The notes under the pieces: model-generated
Told to the model about the DNA's origin: nothing
Seen by the model: only the letters and a program-made list of their open reading frames with translations
Databases searched by the model: none
Assembly: GCF_036850765.1 (NCBI RefSeq)
Contig: NC_089492.1
Span: 180,560,106-180,624,105 of the forward strand
Direction: 5' to 3'
Length of the DNA stretch: 64,000 nucleotides
From: Saccopteryx bilineata
Taxonomy: Eukaryota > Chordata > Mammalia > Chiroptera > Emballonuridae
Made by a program: the position numbers and the translations under genes
In this document: one piece after another, positions 1 through 12,195 of the stretch
Layout of the letters: each line of letters begins with the position of its first letter
Position numbering within the stretch: the stretch's first letter is position 1

Positions 1-119
1 TGAGGTTGCTGGTTCAAAACCCTGCACTTGTCTGGTCTAAGGCACATATGGGAGTTGAAGCTTCCTGCTCCTCCCCCCTTTCTCTCACTCTCTCTCCTCT
101 CTAAAATGAATAAATAAAT

Positions 120-120
<1 letters not shown>
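1..120 (+). repeat. tRNA-derived bat SINE, 3' part only
   Basis: The 5' head lies outside the window. The visible part has the B-box-like 'ggttcaaaaccc', then 'gggagttgaagcttcctg', a C/T-rich stretch and an 'aaatgaataaataaat' tail. The same body occurs complete at 55972-56213, which supports the call. Confidence 0.8.

Positions 121-169
<49 letters not shown>
121..169. repeat. (GATA)n microsatellite
   Basis: About twelve uninterrupted GATA units directly follow the AAAT tail of the preceding SINE. Microsatellites commonly grow from SINE tails. Confidence 0.97.
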
Positions 170-170
<1 letters not shown>

Positions 171-625
171 ACTTATTATAAGTATTTGGCTCATGCAATT
201 ATGGAGGCTGACAAGACCCAAGATCTGCAGTTGGCAAACTGGAGACCCAAGGGGATGAAAAGGGTGCAACTCCACTCTGTAGGCTTGAGACCCAGGAAGA
301 GCCAGTCTTAGTTCAAGTCCAAAGACAGGAAAAAGCTTATCTCTCAGTTAGAATACAATCAGGCAGGAATAATTCTGTATTACTTGGGAGAGGGTCAGTA
401 TTTTTCTTCTACTCAGACTTTCAACTAATCAGATGAAGTCCACCCCCACAGGCAGAGAATCTGCTTTAGTCCATGGTAAGATTCAAATGTTAATTTTAGG
501 CAAAACAAAACAAAACAAAAAAAAACACCTTCACAAAAACACCCAGAATAATATTTGACCAAATATGGCAACATGGGTAACATGGCCCAAGGGAGCTGAT
601 ATCTTATAAATCTAAGAACCAAAGC
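170..625. repeat. Old LTR-like interspersed repeat, degenerate
   Basis: Recognisable phrases are 'ggctcatgcaattatgg', 'ctgcagttggcaaactgg', 'aatctgctttagtcc' and 'aatatttgaccaaatat', in the order seen in a common old mammalian LTR-like repeat. No intact ends or target duplication are visible. The exact family is not assigned. Confidence 0.45.
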
Positions 626-1105
626 TATAAGAAAATGGATCAAGAAGCTAGAAAGGATCCAAGGTTCAGGTGATTCTTAGAAATTTTGACTGCCTACTTT
701 CAGATTTCTCTTTATAAAAGACAAAAATATATATTTATTTTATCAATGCACCTGTTTTTTAAATTTTTTTCTTCTGTATACAATTTAACTAAATTTGTCT
801 ATTAACTTAGACCTCAATGACCCCTAATAATCACCTTTCTCCTTCACTGCTCTGTGTAGTGCTCTTCATGCAGTAGGCTGCACTATAAATATATATGTAT
901 CCTAAATGTTCAAAGCAGAAACCAGAACTATATCAGCAGTCAACCCACTAGACAACTCCCACTCATTGCAACTGAAATTTTTTCAACTTTTAGATATTTG
1001 TACAACTACAGAATACTATCAGCCATGAGCAAACCTAAAAGGTCACCCAGGGCCCAGACAGAAAGAGAATCCAAAATGACTTCTTTAAAAATAGTTCAGT
1101 AGCAA
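626..1105. other. No feature recognised
   Basis: AT-rich sequence with no ORF or repeat that I can name. Confidence 0.5.
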
Positions 1106-1106
1106 G

Positions 1107-4100
1107 AAGAAAGATGTCAATGGAGTAGGCGGACATTCCAACTGCCACCTCCCAGGACCAAATTAGATTACAACTTAACTTAAGAACAATCATCTTGAAA
1201 AACCAACTTTGGACTAAAATAAGAGGAATCTATAACCAAGGATCACAGAAGAAGCCACACCAAGAGTGGTAGGAACAGCAGAAACGTGGAAAGGGCTGCC
1301 CTGCTCCCAGGAGCGAGCAGCAGCCTGGAAGGACTCTCACTGCAGAGTGGGTTGCCCTGAGAGGTGTGGATCTTCAGCTCCAGACCCAGAGCCCCAGCCT
1401 AGAGCCCCAGAGCTTAGAAGAGGCACCCAGACAGCATTTAGCTGTGAAAAGAGCCGAGTTTCTGTCCACAAAAAAAGAGACTCACCTCTTGGACGCAGAG
1501 TCTGTTTTAAAGGGCCCACACAGAAAACCTCGTTCTCAGCCACTTACCCAGGGCTCCGGTGGGGAGAGCTGAGAGAACTGGAGTTGCAGGAGAAGAGTGT
1601 GAAGTTGGATGCCCAAGGAGAGACATTGTTGGGGACAGCCACCAAACCCCTGTGCTGAGTTATTCTCCAATACGGCAGTCACCATCTTTCTTGGGTGGAG
1701 CAACCCTTTGTGCAGCATCAGCCTGGGGAAAAGCAGCTGCTCTGCCCTCAGGAGTCTCTCCTAACCCAGGGATGGTGACAGGTCATCTGAGGCCAGGAGG
1801 CAGGTGGCACATCAGTGACTCGGTTTTCTGGTGCTGAGACCAGAACTCCACCCCTCCTTCCAGCACTCTCCCGATTCTATGTCTGGTGCTTCCACCTCAC
1901 TAGAGACTCAGTTGAAACTGTCCAGAGAGGGGGAAGACCACACCTCTGGGTCTTAGAGGCCAAACCCACCAGACTCCTGGGGCCATACCTTACTGAGGTC
2001 TGTGAAAAAAGTCTAGACAGACTGACATCTGGGCCCAAGGGGCGGAGACACACCCACAACCCTTCCTAATCACTAAATTGCTACAGGCTCTAGATTCTAG
2101 CAAAGGTTTCTTCAGTGGCTTAGCCCAACAAGCAGCCAGCAGACAGAGGCTGTAGGTGGCGAGACTCAGGAAAACTTGGCCGTTTGAGCAGACTTTCCCC
2201 CAGGACTAGAGTAGATAAAAGCCAGTCTAGGAGTGTAGCTTGGTATTTCCATGTACACCTAGGCCCAGCAGAGGCAGCCACAAACTCTGCATTGCTTGTA
2301 GCTCCAAAAGAGTTCCTGAGGGCCAGTCACAGGCAGTGTCTCCTACTGGTCTGTGCTGGGATCCTGCTTGGGAGACCCAGGGCTGGCACATCCAGGGGCC
2401 AGCTCTGGAAAGCATTGGTTCAAGACCTAACAACTCTTACTAGAGTGGTATCCTAAGGAAAAGCTCCTCACACCAGGCTCAGCTGAGATGAGTTCCACTT
2501 TCTCTGATCAGCACCTGCACAGTAGTTCATGTGCATTGGATAGGGTGGAGCATCATAGCCAGCCAGCCTGGTCACTGGATATTCTGTCCTGCTAGGCTGG
2601 ATTCCAAAGGGGGAAGGGAGAGAGGCTTGGAGCATGGGCATTTAAAGTGTGGGTCCCTGTGAGTCTATTGTTGGATCTGGTCGAGTGGTTTAGCCACCTT
2701 TAGGAGGGGCACAGGCAGCCCCAGGAAAGGACTCTCTCAGTCTTCTTTCCTGAGACTGAAGTCTCAACAGCTGAAAGAACTCCATAGGGGACTATCAGCC
2801 AGACTCAGTCTGAACCTGCTGCTCATCTTGTTGGGGAGAAATAAAATTTGAGTATCCAGCAGTGGCTGAGGGATTAAGCTCTGGAGTAGGGGCCACATTC
2901 CCAGTACTGAGCTCCTGACCAAGAGACTCCTGAAGTAGGGGGCACCACAAACATAGTGTTCACAACCTCAGCTTCCCTAATCCACCAAGCATGCAACTTG
3001 TAGAGGGGTTGGTTGGGTAAGGTCAATCTAAGCCCACACTATAGTCATAACTACAGAAGACTCTGTGGGAAAACCAGGCAGCTGCAAGAGGATGAGGAGC
3101 AGCTGAAAAGTGGAGATGAATCTTACAGAGCTTGCGGATTTTACAGAGCTCTTGTCATCTCTAAGTAGGAGGAAGCTGATCCTTATACAAAGGTTGGACC
3201 TTCCCAAAGTACCCTGACACAGAAAACGCAAACACAAACAGTGAAAAGTGCAGTAGCTGCAGACTAGTAGCCCACAGCGGGTTATAAACAACAGCTGACG
3301 CCAACCAAAGAAGAACTAGAGCCAACACTACTGGAAGTGGGTGGCAGACAGCACCAACCTTAGGCTCAACTACCTACACAAGCAGCACACCCAAAGGTGC
3401 AGTCTAACAGGCACCAGACACTGTGGAGAATAAATATGCTGAACAGGACAGACATTGCATAGTGTGTAATGCACATAATCAAGGTTGACCCTTAGAGCCT
3501 GCCAGCCTGAAGGGTTAAACGTACCCACAAAAAGACCATCTGCATCTAATACTCACCTACAACAAGAGGGGAAATAGTACCCTTAAGAAGCATTCCTAAA
3601 ACAAAGAAACCAAATGGCCTGGAGGACAGTACCACCAAGCCCATCTTCTTCATGAAGACCACACAAAAATTTCAAAGTCAGGCAGCACTACCTAATGCAC
3701 AGACAAAATGGGCATACAGAGAAATATGACCTAAATGAATCAACAAGAGAAATCCCCAGAGAAAGAACTGAATGAGATGGAAGTAACCAAAACACCATAT
3801 GCAGCGTTTAAAACAGTGATTTTTAGAATGCTCAAGGACCTTAGAGCAACAATGGATGGAAACAATAAGCACCTAAATAAAGAGATAGCAAGCGTCAAAA
3901 AGGACATTGAAATCATTAAAAAGAACCAGTCAGAAATGACAAATACAATATCAGAAATGAACACTGCACTAGAAGGAATTAATAGCTGGATGGATGAAGC
4001 AGAGGATCGAATCAGTGATTTAGAGGACAAGATAAATGAAGCACAAAAGCAGAGTAGCAAAAGAAAAAGAAGCTCAAAAAGTCTGAGGAAACTCTAAGAG

Positions 4101-4203
4101 AGCTCTGTGACAACATGAAGAGAAACAGCATCCGCATAATAGGGGTTCCTGAAGGAGAAGAGAACAAGCAAGGAATAGAGAACCTGTTTGAAGAAATCAT
4201 ACC
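1107..4203 (+). mobile_element. L1 LINE, 5' UTR and part of ORF1, interrupted
   Basis: The 5' end ('aagaaagatgtcaatgg' followed by 'agtaggcgg') resembles the starts of the other L1s here. A leader of about 2.6 kb follows, then an ORF1 start at 3735. ORF1 stops early by frameshift at 4097, though homologous sequence continues to about 4200. There another L1 5' end begins. No remainder of this element is found downstream. The leader resembles neither the L1-A nor the L1-B 5' UTR closely, so this may be a third, older leader type. Confidence 0.8.
3735..4097 (+). pseudogene. L1 ORF1p N-terminal part (coiled coil), truncated
   Basis: 120 codons from an ATG. The product matches the N-terminal and coiled-coil part of the ORF1p at 21529-22446 (shared KNQSEMTNTISEM and EDRISDLED-type stretches). 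ORF1p is the trimeric RNA-binding chaperone of L1, usually about 300 residues. Here it ends after a lysine/serine-rich shifted tail. The expected frame resumes at 4110-4200 with the start of the RNA-recognition domain (codons for IGVPEGEE), then breaks at the next L1. This is a dead gene fragment. Confidence 0.85.
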
Positions 4204-4209
4204 TGAGGA

Positions 4210-5867
4210 GAACCTGAAGATGGCAGCAGAGTAGGCAGACGCACCAACTCCCAGCTCACACCACCAAACTGGATTACAAACTAATTTATGAACAATTAGT
4301 GTGAAAAACCAAATCTGGACTACAAGAACAGCTCTCAAAAACCAAGCAGCAAAGAAGAAGCCACAACAAACCTGGTAGGGAGCACCTGAATCTCCCCTGC
4401 TTACAGGAACGGGGAGGGGTGTGAAGCTGAGAGCCCAGAAGGGATCTCACTCCAAGGAAAAGAGCAGTAAATACTGTTCACAGCCACTTGCCTGGCAACC
4501 AGGGAACAAGGTGTATTGAAAGGGCCAGCTTATCTTCCAAAAGAGAAAGGGGAGAGAGTGAGACAGTGAGGGGCAGAGGAATGCAGGGGACGACCTGAAA
4601 AGTTGACTAATTCAGTGATGGAGGCGGCCATAGCCGTGGGAGGGGTTGATTCTTCCACAAAACAAAAGTCAAAGTGCTTCTGGGCACAGATGTCTAGGCA
4701 TCTCTCCAGCTCCAATCAGCACAACAAGGCACAGCTAAAAACAAGAAGTGGGGAGGAGGGGCAGCAACTCAGATCTCCATGGAAATCTGAGATACACCTC
4801 CCTCTACTGCAGCTGAGAAAGCAGAAACCCACCCCCAAAGAGATTAACTGGCAGAAGAGGACTTCAGAGCCTCAGGTTACACCCACTGTATTCCTGGTTA
4901 CAGTTTCAAATAAACCCCCTGCTGAGATCAGCAAACAAGACAATCACCTGTTAAGAAAACAAACAAATCAGCCCTGGCCGGTTGGCTCAGCGGTAGAGCG
5001 TCGGCCTGGTGTGCAGAAGTCCCGGGTTCGATTCCTGGCCAGGGCACACAGGAAAAGCGCCCATCTGCTTCTCCACCCCTCCCCCTCTCCTTCCGCTCTG
5101 TCTCTCTCTTCCCCTCCCGCAGTCGAGGCTCCATTGGAGCAAAGATGGCCCGGGTGCTGGGGATGGCTCTTTGGCCTCTGCCCCAGGCGCTAGAGTGGCT
5201 CTGGTTGCAACAGAGCGACACCCCGGAGGGGCAGAGCATCGCCCCCTGGTGGGCAAAGCATCGCCCCCTGGTGGGCGTGCCAGGTGGATCCCGGTCGGGT
5301 GCATGCGGGAGTCTGTCTGACTGTCTCTCCCCATTTCCAGCTTCAGAAAAATACAAAAAAAAAAAAAAGAAAAAAGAAAACAAACAAATCAGACATCAAG
5401 GGGTCCAAATCTGAAAGCAGATTACAAACAATAGCTGATGCCAACCGAAGAAGACCTAGAAATAAGACAATTGACAGTACATATGCTGTCTACAAGAGAC
5501 ACACCTTAAAACAAAAGATGCGCATAGGTTGAAGGTAAAAGGATGAATAAAAACATTTCATGCAAATGGAAATGAAAAAAAAGCTGGGGTAGCAATACTT
5601 ATATCAGACAAAATGGACTTTAAAACAAAGAATATAGTAAAGGATAAAGAAAGCAATCAAACAGGAAGATATAGCTATTATAAATATCTATGCACCTAAT
5701 ATAGGAGCACCTAAATATATAAAGCAGACTTTGATGGATATAAAGGGCAAGATCAACAGCAATACTATAATATAGTAAGCGATTTCAATACCACACTAAC
5801 ATCGCTAGATAGATCCTCAAGAAAGAAAATTAACAAAGAAACAGCAGACTTAAAGGACACACTAAAT
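4210..5867 (+). mobile_element. L1-A-type element: 5' UTR joined to endonuclease fragment, no 3' end
   Basis: It starts at 'gaagatggcagcagagtagg' (4216), the same 5' terminus as L1-A1 and L1-A2. The leader runs to about 5480, split by a SINE at 4971-5373. It then jumps straight into the ORF2 endonuclease region ('tacaagagacacacctta'), so the end of the leader, all of ORF1 and the first part of ORF2 are missing. Homology stops near 5866 inside the endonuclease domain. RT, 3' UTR and poly(A) are absent, unlike the usual 5'-truncated L1. Confidence 0.82.
4971..5373 (+). mobile_element. VES/Rhin-1-type bat SINE, complete, with target duplication
   Basis: Full-length tRNA-derived SINE. The head has a pol III A box (tggctcagcggtagagc) and B box (gggttcgattcc). 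An unrelated body and an A-rich tail follow. Flanking direct repeats of 18 bp, 'aagaaaacaaacaaatca', lie at 4953-4970 and 5374-5391. The 3' body carries two tandem copies of a 22-bp unit around 5232-5276. Confidence 0.97.
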
Positions 5868-6364
5868 TCAAACCCTTTACATGTTTTTCATGGATATAAA
5901 TCTCAGTTGTTTACCATCACTTCTCATTGATCATAATCAAAATATAGACTTTCAAGGGAAAGATTGGTCCTCAAGTAGAAATATCTATTTCCATGGTAAC
6001 ACTTTATTAAGTTATGGTTTGGAACAAGGAACTGACAAAAGTAGTTGACTGGAGATTTTGAATGTTAAATCCATGCCATCAGTTAAAGTGTTGGGGGATT
6101 TGAACACTTTCTAGAATGACTTCAAGTGTTGGGAAGAATGAGTCACTAGTCAGTTCATAAGTGCCATTCCTAGCTCAGGCAGGTGGCTTTTTATCAGGGT
6201 TTACCAGGAAGAGTTGAAGAGATAGGCATGAGTTTAGTTACTGACCCTGAATTGAAGAAGCAGACTTTTCTTTGCCAAGTAACTCAAGCTTTTCTGACAA
6301 GACTTAGGAATTAATTATTCCACATGAGAATTTCCCTCTCTTGGGGTCAATTAAGTGCTCATTA
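5868..6364. other. No feature recognised
   Basis: Single-copy-looking sequence after the L1 break at 5867. No coding region of note. Confidence 0.5.
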
Positions 6365-6537
6365 GAGCAATGGCTGGCACCCTTGACTACTGGAGAGTTA
6401 CTTCAGTAATACTGATACCAGCGTTCCACACCAGAGATTCTGATTCAATCCATTTGGACTAGGGCTCAGGCAACGTTGAGTTTTCAAGGGTCCCTCATGA
6501 GTCTAAAGTGCATCCAAGGTTGAGAATCAGGCACTAA
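6365..6537 (+). repeat. MER5A-like hAT MITE remnant
   Basis: It contains 'agagattctgattcaat' in the middle and 'aggttgagaatcaggcact' at the end, the order expected for a MER5A-type nonautonomous hAT (Charlie) element. The ends are degenerate. Confidence 0.6.
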
Positions 6538-6649
6538 AATCTCCAGGCTGAATGATGTTCATGGGTTCTCTTGCTATGAAGCAGGTCTACACTGGTCACA
6601 CTTCCACTTATTGTTTGTTACAGAGCAGACTGAGGACTTTCGTTAACCT

Positions 6650-6835
6650 GTCAGCAACTCTCTGGGGTGATATTATTATGAACACCATTTGTAAATGAGA
6701 ACACTGAAGTACACAGATGTTAAAGGGCTGTGGAGTTTGCATAGCTAAAAAGCAGAGAGCTGGATTCAAACTTTAATTTGCTGTCAATCAAGCCCATTCT
6801 GTTAAACATCATTATAGTGCCCTTTACATCAGTGG
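6650..6835 (+). repeat. MIR SINE remnant
   Basis: MIR core order is visible: 'aaatgagaacactgaagtac', 'gcatagctaaaaagcagag' and a 'ctggattcaaac' B-box-like segment. Confidence 0.65.
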
Positions 6836-6944
6836 GTGGCCCACTGGCTATTGAGAAAATGCCCTATTCCCTAATTCTCATCCCCTTCAAAAAAGACACA
6901 GAAGCAGGAAGAAAAGATAAATGCATCTCATAGGCAACAGGTCT

Positions 6945-7095
6945 AATGAAAAACTCACAGAATCTTAGTACTGGTGGCAACCGTCAGAGATACCCAATTT
7001 AACCACTTCATTTTATAGATGGGAAAACATAAATCAGATTAAGTGATTTATGTTTAATAAACAGGTTGACTTCAGAGCCCTATCTATAAGTTTTC
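6945..7095 (+). repeat. MIR-like remnant
   Basis: 'acagaatcttagtactgg' and 'cattttatagatgggaaaac' recall the MIR-class core. Divergence is high. Confidence 0.45.
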
Positions 7096-7199
7096 CCTGC
7101 CCCCTTGAGTCACTATTTCTCACCTCATAGATGATAGGACACAGTGGACCAGCCAATTTAATCCACACTGGTTAACATGAGTGTGGTAATGGAGAGAAG

Positions 7200-7560
7200 A
7201 GAGGAGGAGGGGTTTGCCTGTGGCTAGGAAGATTGGGAAGAATTTCATGGAGGGAGTGGCTTGTAAGCCAAGGTCAGGGAGGCTTCTAATTCACTGAGTG
7301 GAGAAAAAGAACATTCCATAGGGAGGGGAAAGTGTAAGCAAAAGCAGGAAGAGGAAAGATTAGTTCTACTAACAGAGGGCATTGTCTTGAGCAGAAGGGG
7401 TGTGTGAGCAGAAGAAACCAGAGGCAGGATGAGGATGACAGAGCTTGGACACCATCCAAAGGCATGCTGCTCCAAAGGCAACAGGGTCAGGACTACCGTG
7501 TTCAGTGAAGAATGACTGTATGTCAGAAGCAACATGTTGCAGACCTAAGTGCACAGTGAT
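7200..7560 (-). repeat. L2 LINE remnant
   Basis: The + strand reads as the complement of the L2 3' half: 'aacattccatagggaggg', 'gtgtaagcaaaagcagg'. No ORF survives. Confidence 0.5.
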
Positions 7561-9860
7561 GAGCATCAGAGAAAAGTCAGTGACTCCAGCCTCTCACAAG
7601 GCAGGGAAGACCTGATGAACTGCAGTAGTGGGGAAGGAGAGAGTTGAGAGTCAAAAGAGTGTGAGGGAGAGAGAAACAAACACTGCAATGAGGAAGCAAG
7701 GATGTGAGAGACAAAATCAACCTCTGTGGGTGATGGAACTTTATTCAGACTGGACCCAACACCATAAAACAGAACCTGGAGAGAAAAAGAAAAGGTGTGA
7801 TGATAAGTCCTTCTGGTCATTTTAATAAAGCTCTCCTTTATGAGATAAGAGTTTGAAGGGAGAGGAAAGCCCTTTGAGTAAGAAACAGGACAGGTACAGA
7901 GGTGCACTGTGGGGCAGGAGGAGGGGAGAGGAATGGAGGTAAAAGAAAAAGGCAACAGGAAAGAAAACAGGGTGCAGAAGGGTCTCAAAAGAAAACATCC
8001 ATATTTTGCCCCTTGGCCTAGTTGGGTAGACCAGATAAAATCAATGTGGACAGGAAGTGGCCATGGACAAAACTCTGGGAGGAATGTCACTGAATCAAAT
8101 CCTCTGAATGTAGCATATTCCACAGTAGCATTTGAGATTAGAGAAAGTGACAGAATTCCATGTACATGATTCAATCTAAGCGATTTTAAAGAAGATGTAG
8201 GCAGAGTTAAAGAACTCAACTCCCAGAGACTAGAAAAAGCAGGGAGTCCCAACACTCCTGGGCCTGAGGAGGGAGCAGTGAAGGAAGGGCTGAAGTCACA
8301 GAGAGGACAGCCACTGTCATCCCCATGGTGCCAGCAGAAGGGTGAGGAGAGAAGAAGCATCGACTGCCAGGTTCCTGCATGTTTCTCACTGACTGACCAC
8401 CATGGGAGTGGAGGGCAAGAAAGCCCAGGAGATGCAACTTTTAGGGACCAGCTTTCCTAAGCCCAGAGCAAGGCAGAGAAGGGCAGGAAATGGGTTTGGG
8501 GGAGGGCAGATGGAGGAAAACAAGAACCAGCAAGCAAAAGGCCTTGCCCTGAGTCCTTTGGAGCCCACTGGCATGTGACAGGCACTGCTCTTCTGTCTGA
8601 ACTGGTAGGTGACTGCAATCAGCTTTATCTTCTCCAATGTCTGATAACTAGCATCTTTGGAATCTTGGGTGAGTGCTTTGTTTTGTAAAACCCACAACCA
8701 GATGAACACGAACCTTCTATGTGATGGCAAAGCTTGCCCTTTTATGCCCATAGTTTCCATAAACTAAAATGTATTATGCAATCTGCTAAAGTACTTCTGT
8801 CCTAAGTGCAAGAGGAAGCTCAGGAGACATGGTTTGGCAGGTGAATGGCTAAAATTCCCAGATATTTGGTTTTTGAAGACAAAAGAAAAATTATTGCATC
8901 ACTCATAAAGCTTTAGGCCACACCAAATGCCAGAGAATTAAAATGTATAGGCTTTAGAGCAAGAGAAAGGGAATGCAGAAAACAACTTGTAATCAGAATG
9001 TAGTCATGTAAGATTAGAAAAGATACTTGCAGATGAGATGATATGTTGCAAAACCTGGGGAAATGTGCAACTGATAACGGAAGTGCCGTGCTTTCCATCC
9101 ATGAGCTCACTCACTTCCCACTGCACTCTGTGCCCAGGCCCAGGAGAACAGCAGCCCCAGTGACAATCCCCAGGCCTGCTAGCTCTTCATCCAAGTCTGA
9201 CATGGTACTAAGATTCCATCAAATCAAAACTGCATTGTCACTTAAAAATAGCTTTTCTCAAGGAGAAAAAGACACTGTCACATCATATTACCCATCAATT
9301 TCCAAAAACATAAAATTAGAAAAGGGAGAAAATAAACTTCTATCAAACTGTAAATCTTCCAACTTTCAGACTGCCAACTAGGAGCTGTTTTCCTGATTAC
9401 AGTAATTTTCATGAAAGCGCCAATGAGTCTAAGTTCACTAGAGAGGGTTTTCCTCTTTGAAAGGGTAGCCTGCTAGCTGAAATGACTCTCCCATTTGTGA
9501 AACAAGGAAAAAGAGATACTTTTGACCCAGGAAAAAATCATCAGTCACTTAGCATCCTACTTCTAAATATTACTGCCTTCAGGCTTTTGTCTCAAGACCT
9601 CACAGGGCTTTCCTGCATCACTTGTTTTTCGAGAATATCAGCTAGACTAGAGGAGCAGTAGAAAGGGATGAGCATCAACCCCTATTTCTAGCCCAGCATC
9701 AGCAAGGCCTCCCAAAGTCAACTAATTAGAGGAAACTACCCATGGTTTTTGGCCAAGGGACACCAATGACAATAAAGTATAAGTCCCTTTTAACATAAAA
9801 TACTCACTACCTCTAAACCAAGATAAAGGTTCACATGTGACCAGTGCTAAAACAAAGAGG
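7561..9860. other. Purine-rich stretch, no gene recognised
   Basis: AG-rich on the + strand, which gives long but meaningless open frames on the - strand (for example 7566-8360). No domain, signal sequence or splice context was seen. Parts may be very old L2. Confidence 0.5.
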
Positions 9861-10171
9861 AATCTACAATGCACGACAGAGGGTTAGGGGATTTGCTTTG
9901 TCAAGAACCCCAGGGAAGTCTTGACCTGGATCTGAAGGAGATTCAGTTAGACAAAGAGGGTTGAGGAGGTATGTACAAAGTCCTGGTGGTAGAAAGAACC
10001 ATATCAAGTAGGGGAAATTGAAAATAGTCAGTGTGCCTGGGACAGAGACAGTTGGAAGGTAGGAAACTCCGGGGCCAAGAAGGTCCCAAGGTCCTTGTAC
10101 CAATGTTCAATGTTCAGGAGTTGTTTTTGTTTGGTTGTTTGCTTATTTATATCCTTCAAGCAATGGGCAAT

Positions 10172-10184
10172 GGGGGGGGGGGGG
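10172..10184 (+). repeat. Poly(G) run of 13
   Basis: Thirteen consecutive G in 'caatggg...gggtgatc'. Such runs are length-unstable and error-prone in sequencing. Confidence 0.9.
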
Positions 10185-10268
10185 TGATCTCCTAAAAAGT
10201 TTCCATCAGGAAAATGGCATTAGCAGACTTGCCTTCCAAGACAATTGCTCTAGCTGTATGTAGTAGAG

Positions 10269-10791
10269 TAGTCTCACCTTATTTGAGAGGGATACATTCC
10301 AAGACCCCCAGTGGATGCCTGAAACTGTGGATAGTACCAAACCCTATATACGCTGTTTTTTCCTATATATACATGTGATAAAGTTTAATTTATAAGTTAG
10401 GCACAGTAAGAAAACAATAGCAACTAATACTAAAATAGAGTAATTATAACAATATACTGTAATAAAACTTATGTGAAGTAAAATAACTTCACATAACTTG
10501 AACACAAGTACTGCAATACAGTGATAGTCAATCTGATAACCAAGATGGTTCTTAAGTGACTAACAGGCAGGTAGCTTATACAGCAAGAAGATGATGGGCA
10601 AAGGGATGATTCACATCCAGGCAGGACAGAGCAGGAAGACACAAGATTTCATCACATTACTCAGAATAATATGCAATTTAAAACTTATGAGTTGTTTATT
10701 TCTTAAATTTTCCATTTAATATTTTCAACCATAGTTGACTGTGGGTAACTAAAACTGGGGAAGTGACACTAAAGATAAGGGGGGACAACTG
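10269..10791 (-). mobile_element. Tigger-type (pogo/mariner) DNA transposon remnant
   Basis: Terminal segments are inverted: 'agtctcaccttat' at the left and 'ataaggggggacaactg' at the right. Internal text fits MER2/Tigger-class nonautonomous elements: 'ccaagacccccagtggatg', 'ttaggcacagtaaga', 'cataacttgaacacaagta'. A TA lies at each edge, as expected for Tigger target duplication. No transposase frame remains. Confidence 0.7.
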
Positions 10792-11440
10792 CATAGAGAA
10801 TGAAGCACAGAGGACAAGAGTGATATGGGAGGCCAGTTAAGAAACCACTGCAAGAGTCCAAGGGAAAGATAATAAGAGCTCAAACCAGAGTGGAGATAAT
10901 GGCCAGATCTGAGAGATATTTACAAGAAAAAGTCATTGGACCTGGTGACAGATTGAAAATGAGAGGGAAGGAGAGAGGTATCAAGGATGGCACCTTCATT
11001 TCTAGCTTATGTAACTGATGAAACCATTCACCAGATGGGAAGTACTAGAAAAAGACTGAGTTGTATGTGTGCATGGGGGGGGGAGGGGAGTAGATAATGA
11101 GTTTGGGTTAGGGCATGTTGTATTCAGATGCCCTTGAGAAATCCAAGAAGAAATATGCAGAAAGAAGTTAAGGAAGCAAGTCTGAGAAGAAGTCAAAATT
11201 GGAAGTGAAATCTGGGAGTCATTTTCATGAAGTTAATTAAAGCCATGAGTATAAGTAGAGAGAGTACAAAGTTAAAGGAGAAAATGAAGCTGGGTAGGGT
11301 AGAACATGAAGAATAGAGTGTGGTCCAAGAGGTAAGAAGAAAATACAGATGGTCCAAAAGCTTCCTAGCAACCTAGCAAAAAACATTTCAGGAAGGAGCG
11401 TGTGACCAATGGTAGCAAACACTGGAAAGGTCAAGAAGGA
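10792..11440 (-). repeat. L2 LINE remnant
   Basis: The + strand is the complement of the L2 3' half: 'ggccagttaagaaaccactg', 'gcaagagtccaagg', 'tcaaggatggcacc'. The underlying L2 RT C-terminus is not open. Confidence 0.6.
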
Positions 11441-11756
11441 TGAGTTTTAGAAATAGGTCCTTTGAAATAATTAATACAGAAACGATTGTGATCTTAGGAA
11501 GAAATAAATCAAGAATGTTTCTGCACAGTTCTCTAATTAAAATTTTTTTGGAGAAAAAATATATAGCCTGCAAACATTTGTTTCTCCTCAATTTACTGCC
11601 ACCAAAAAAGCAATCTGTGCTTTTAGTCTTCTAGAATCAATCAGATTGGAGACTCATAGGTAACTTAGTGGGTGAGAAGGAGTGAGATAGAACCAGCAGA
11701 GGAAAGAGAGAAGGACTCATGGCATTGGCCTGGCAGGGCTGGCTCCTTGATACATT
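11441..11756. other. No feature recognised
   Basis: No repeat or coding frame was assigned. Confidence 0.5.
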
Positions 11757-12195
11757 TGCTTTAATTACCATGAACTGTGTGGCTTAAAACAACATAAATT
11801 TATTCTCACAGTTCTGGAGGCTAAAAGTCTAAAATCAAGGTGGTAACAGTACCATGCTCCTTCCAAAAGCTATAGGAGGGGATTCTTCCTGGCCTCTTCC
11901 AGCTTCTGGTAGCTCCTAGCATTCCTTGGCTTGTGGCCACATAGTCCAATCTCTGCTTTCATCAAATGGTCTTCTCTGGGTTTCCTTCTCTTCTCTTTTT
12001 TCCTCTCCTCTCCTCTCTTCTCTTCTAAGGACATTTACCATTGGATTTAGAGCCTACACTAACCCAGGATAATCTCATCTTGAGACACTTAACATCATTA
12101 CAACTGCAAAGACTCTTTTTCCAAATAAGGTCACAACTGTAGTTTCCAATGGACTTATCTCTGTAGGAACCACCATTCAACTCATTATACACTCC
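11757..12195 (-). repeat. MaLR/MLT-like LTR remnant
   Basis: Non-coding LTR-type repeat in reverse orientation: 'tgtgtggcttaaaacaac', 'ttctcacagttctggagg', 'cttccagcttctgg', 'ccaaataaggtcac'. Two diverged relatives lie at 52417-52810 and 63123-63560. No internal viral genes are present. Confidence 0.6.

Noticed and set aside
4971..5045. tRNA gene (also at 15316, 58198)
   Set aside because: A and B boxes are present, but the sequence continues into a SINE body with A tail and target duplications. These are SINE heads, not functional tRNAs.
4928..5383. Open frames of 103-151 codons across SINEs (also at 15332-15665, 55485-55969, 58107-58718)
   Set aside because: They are translations of the SINE consensus on both strands and recur in every copy. 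Not genes.
7566..8360. 264-codon open frame on the - strand
   Set aside because: It lies in AG-rich sequence and is serine/leucine/proline-rich without any domain. No start or splice context, and overlapping frames are equally open. Likely composition-driven.
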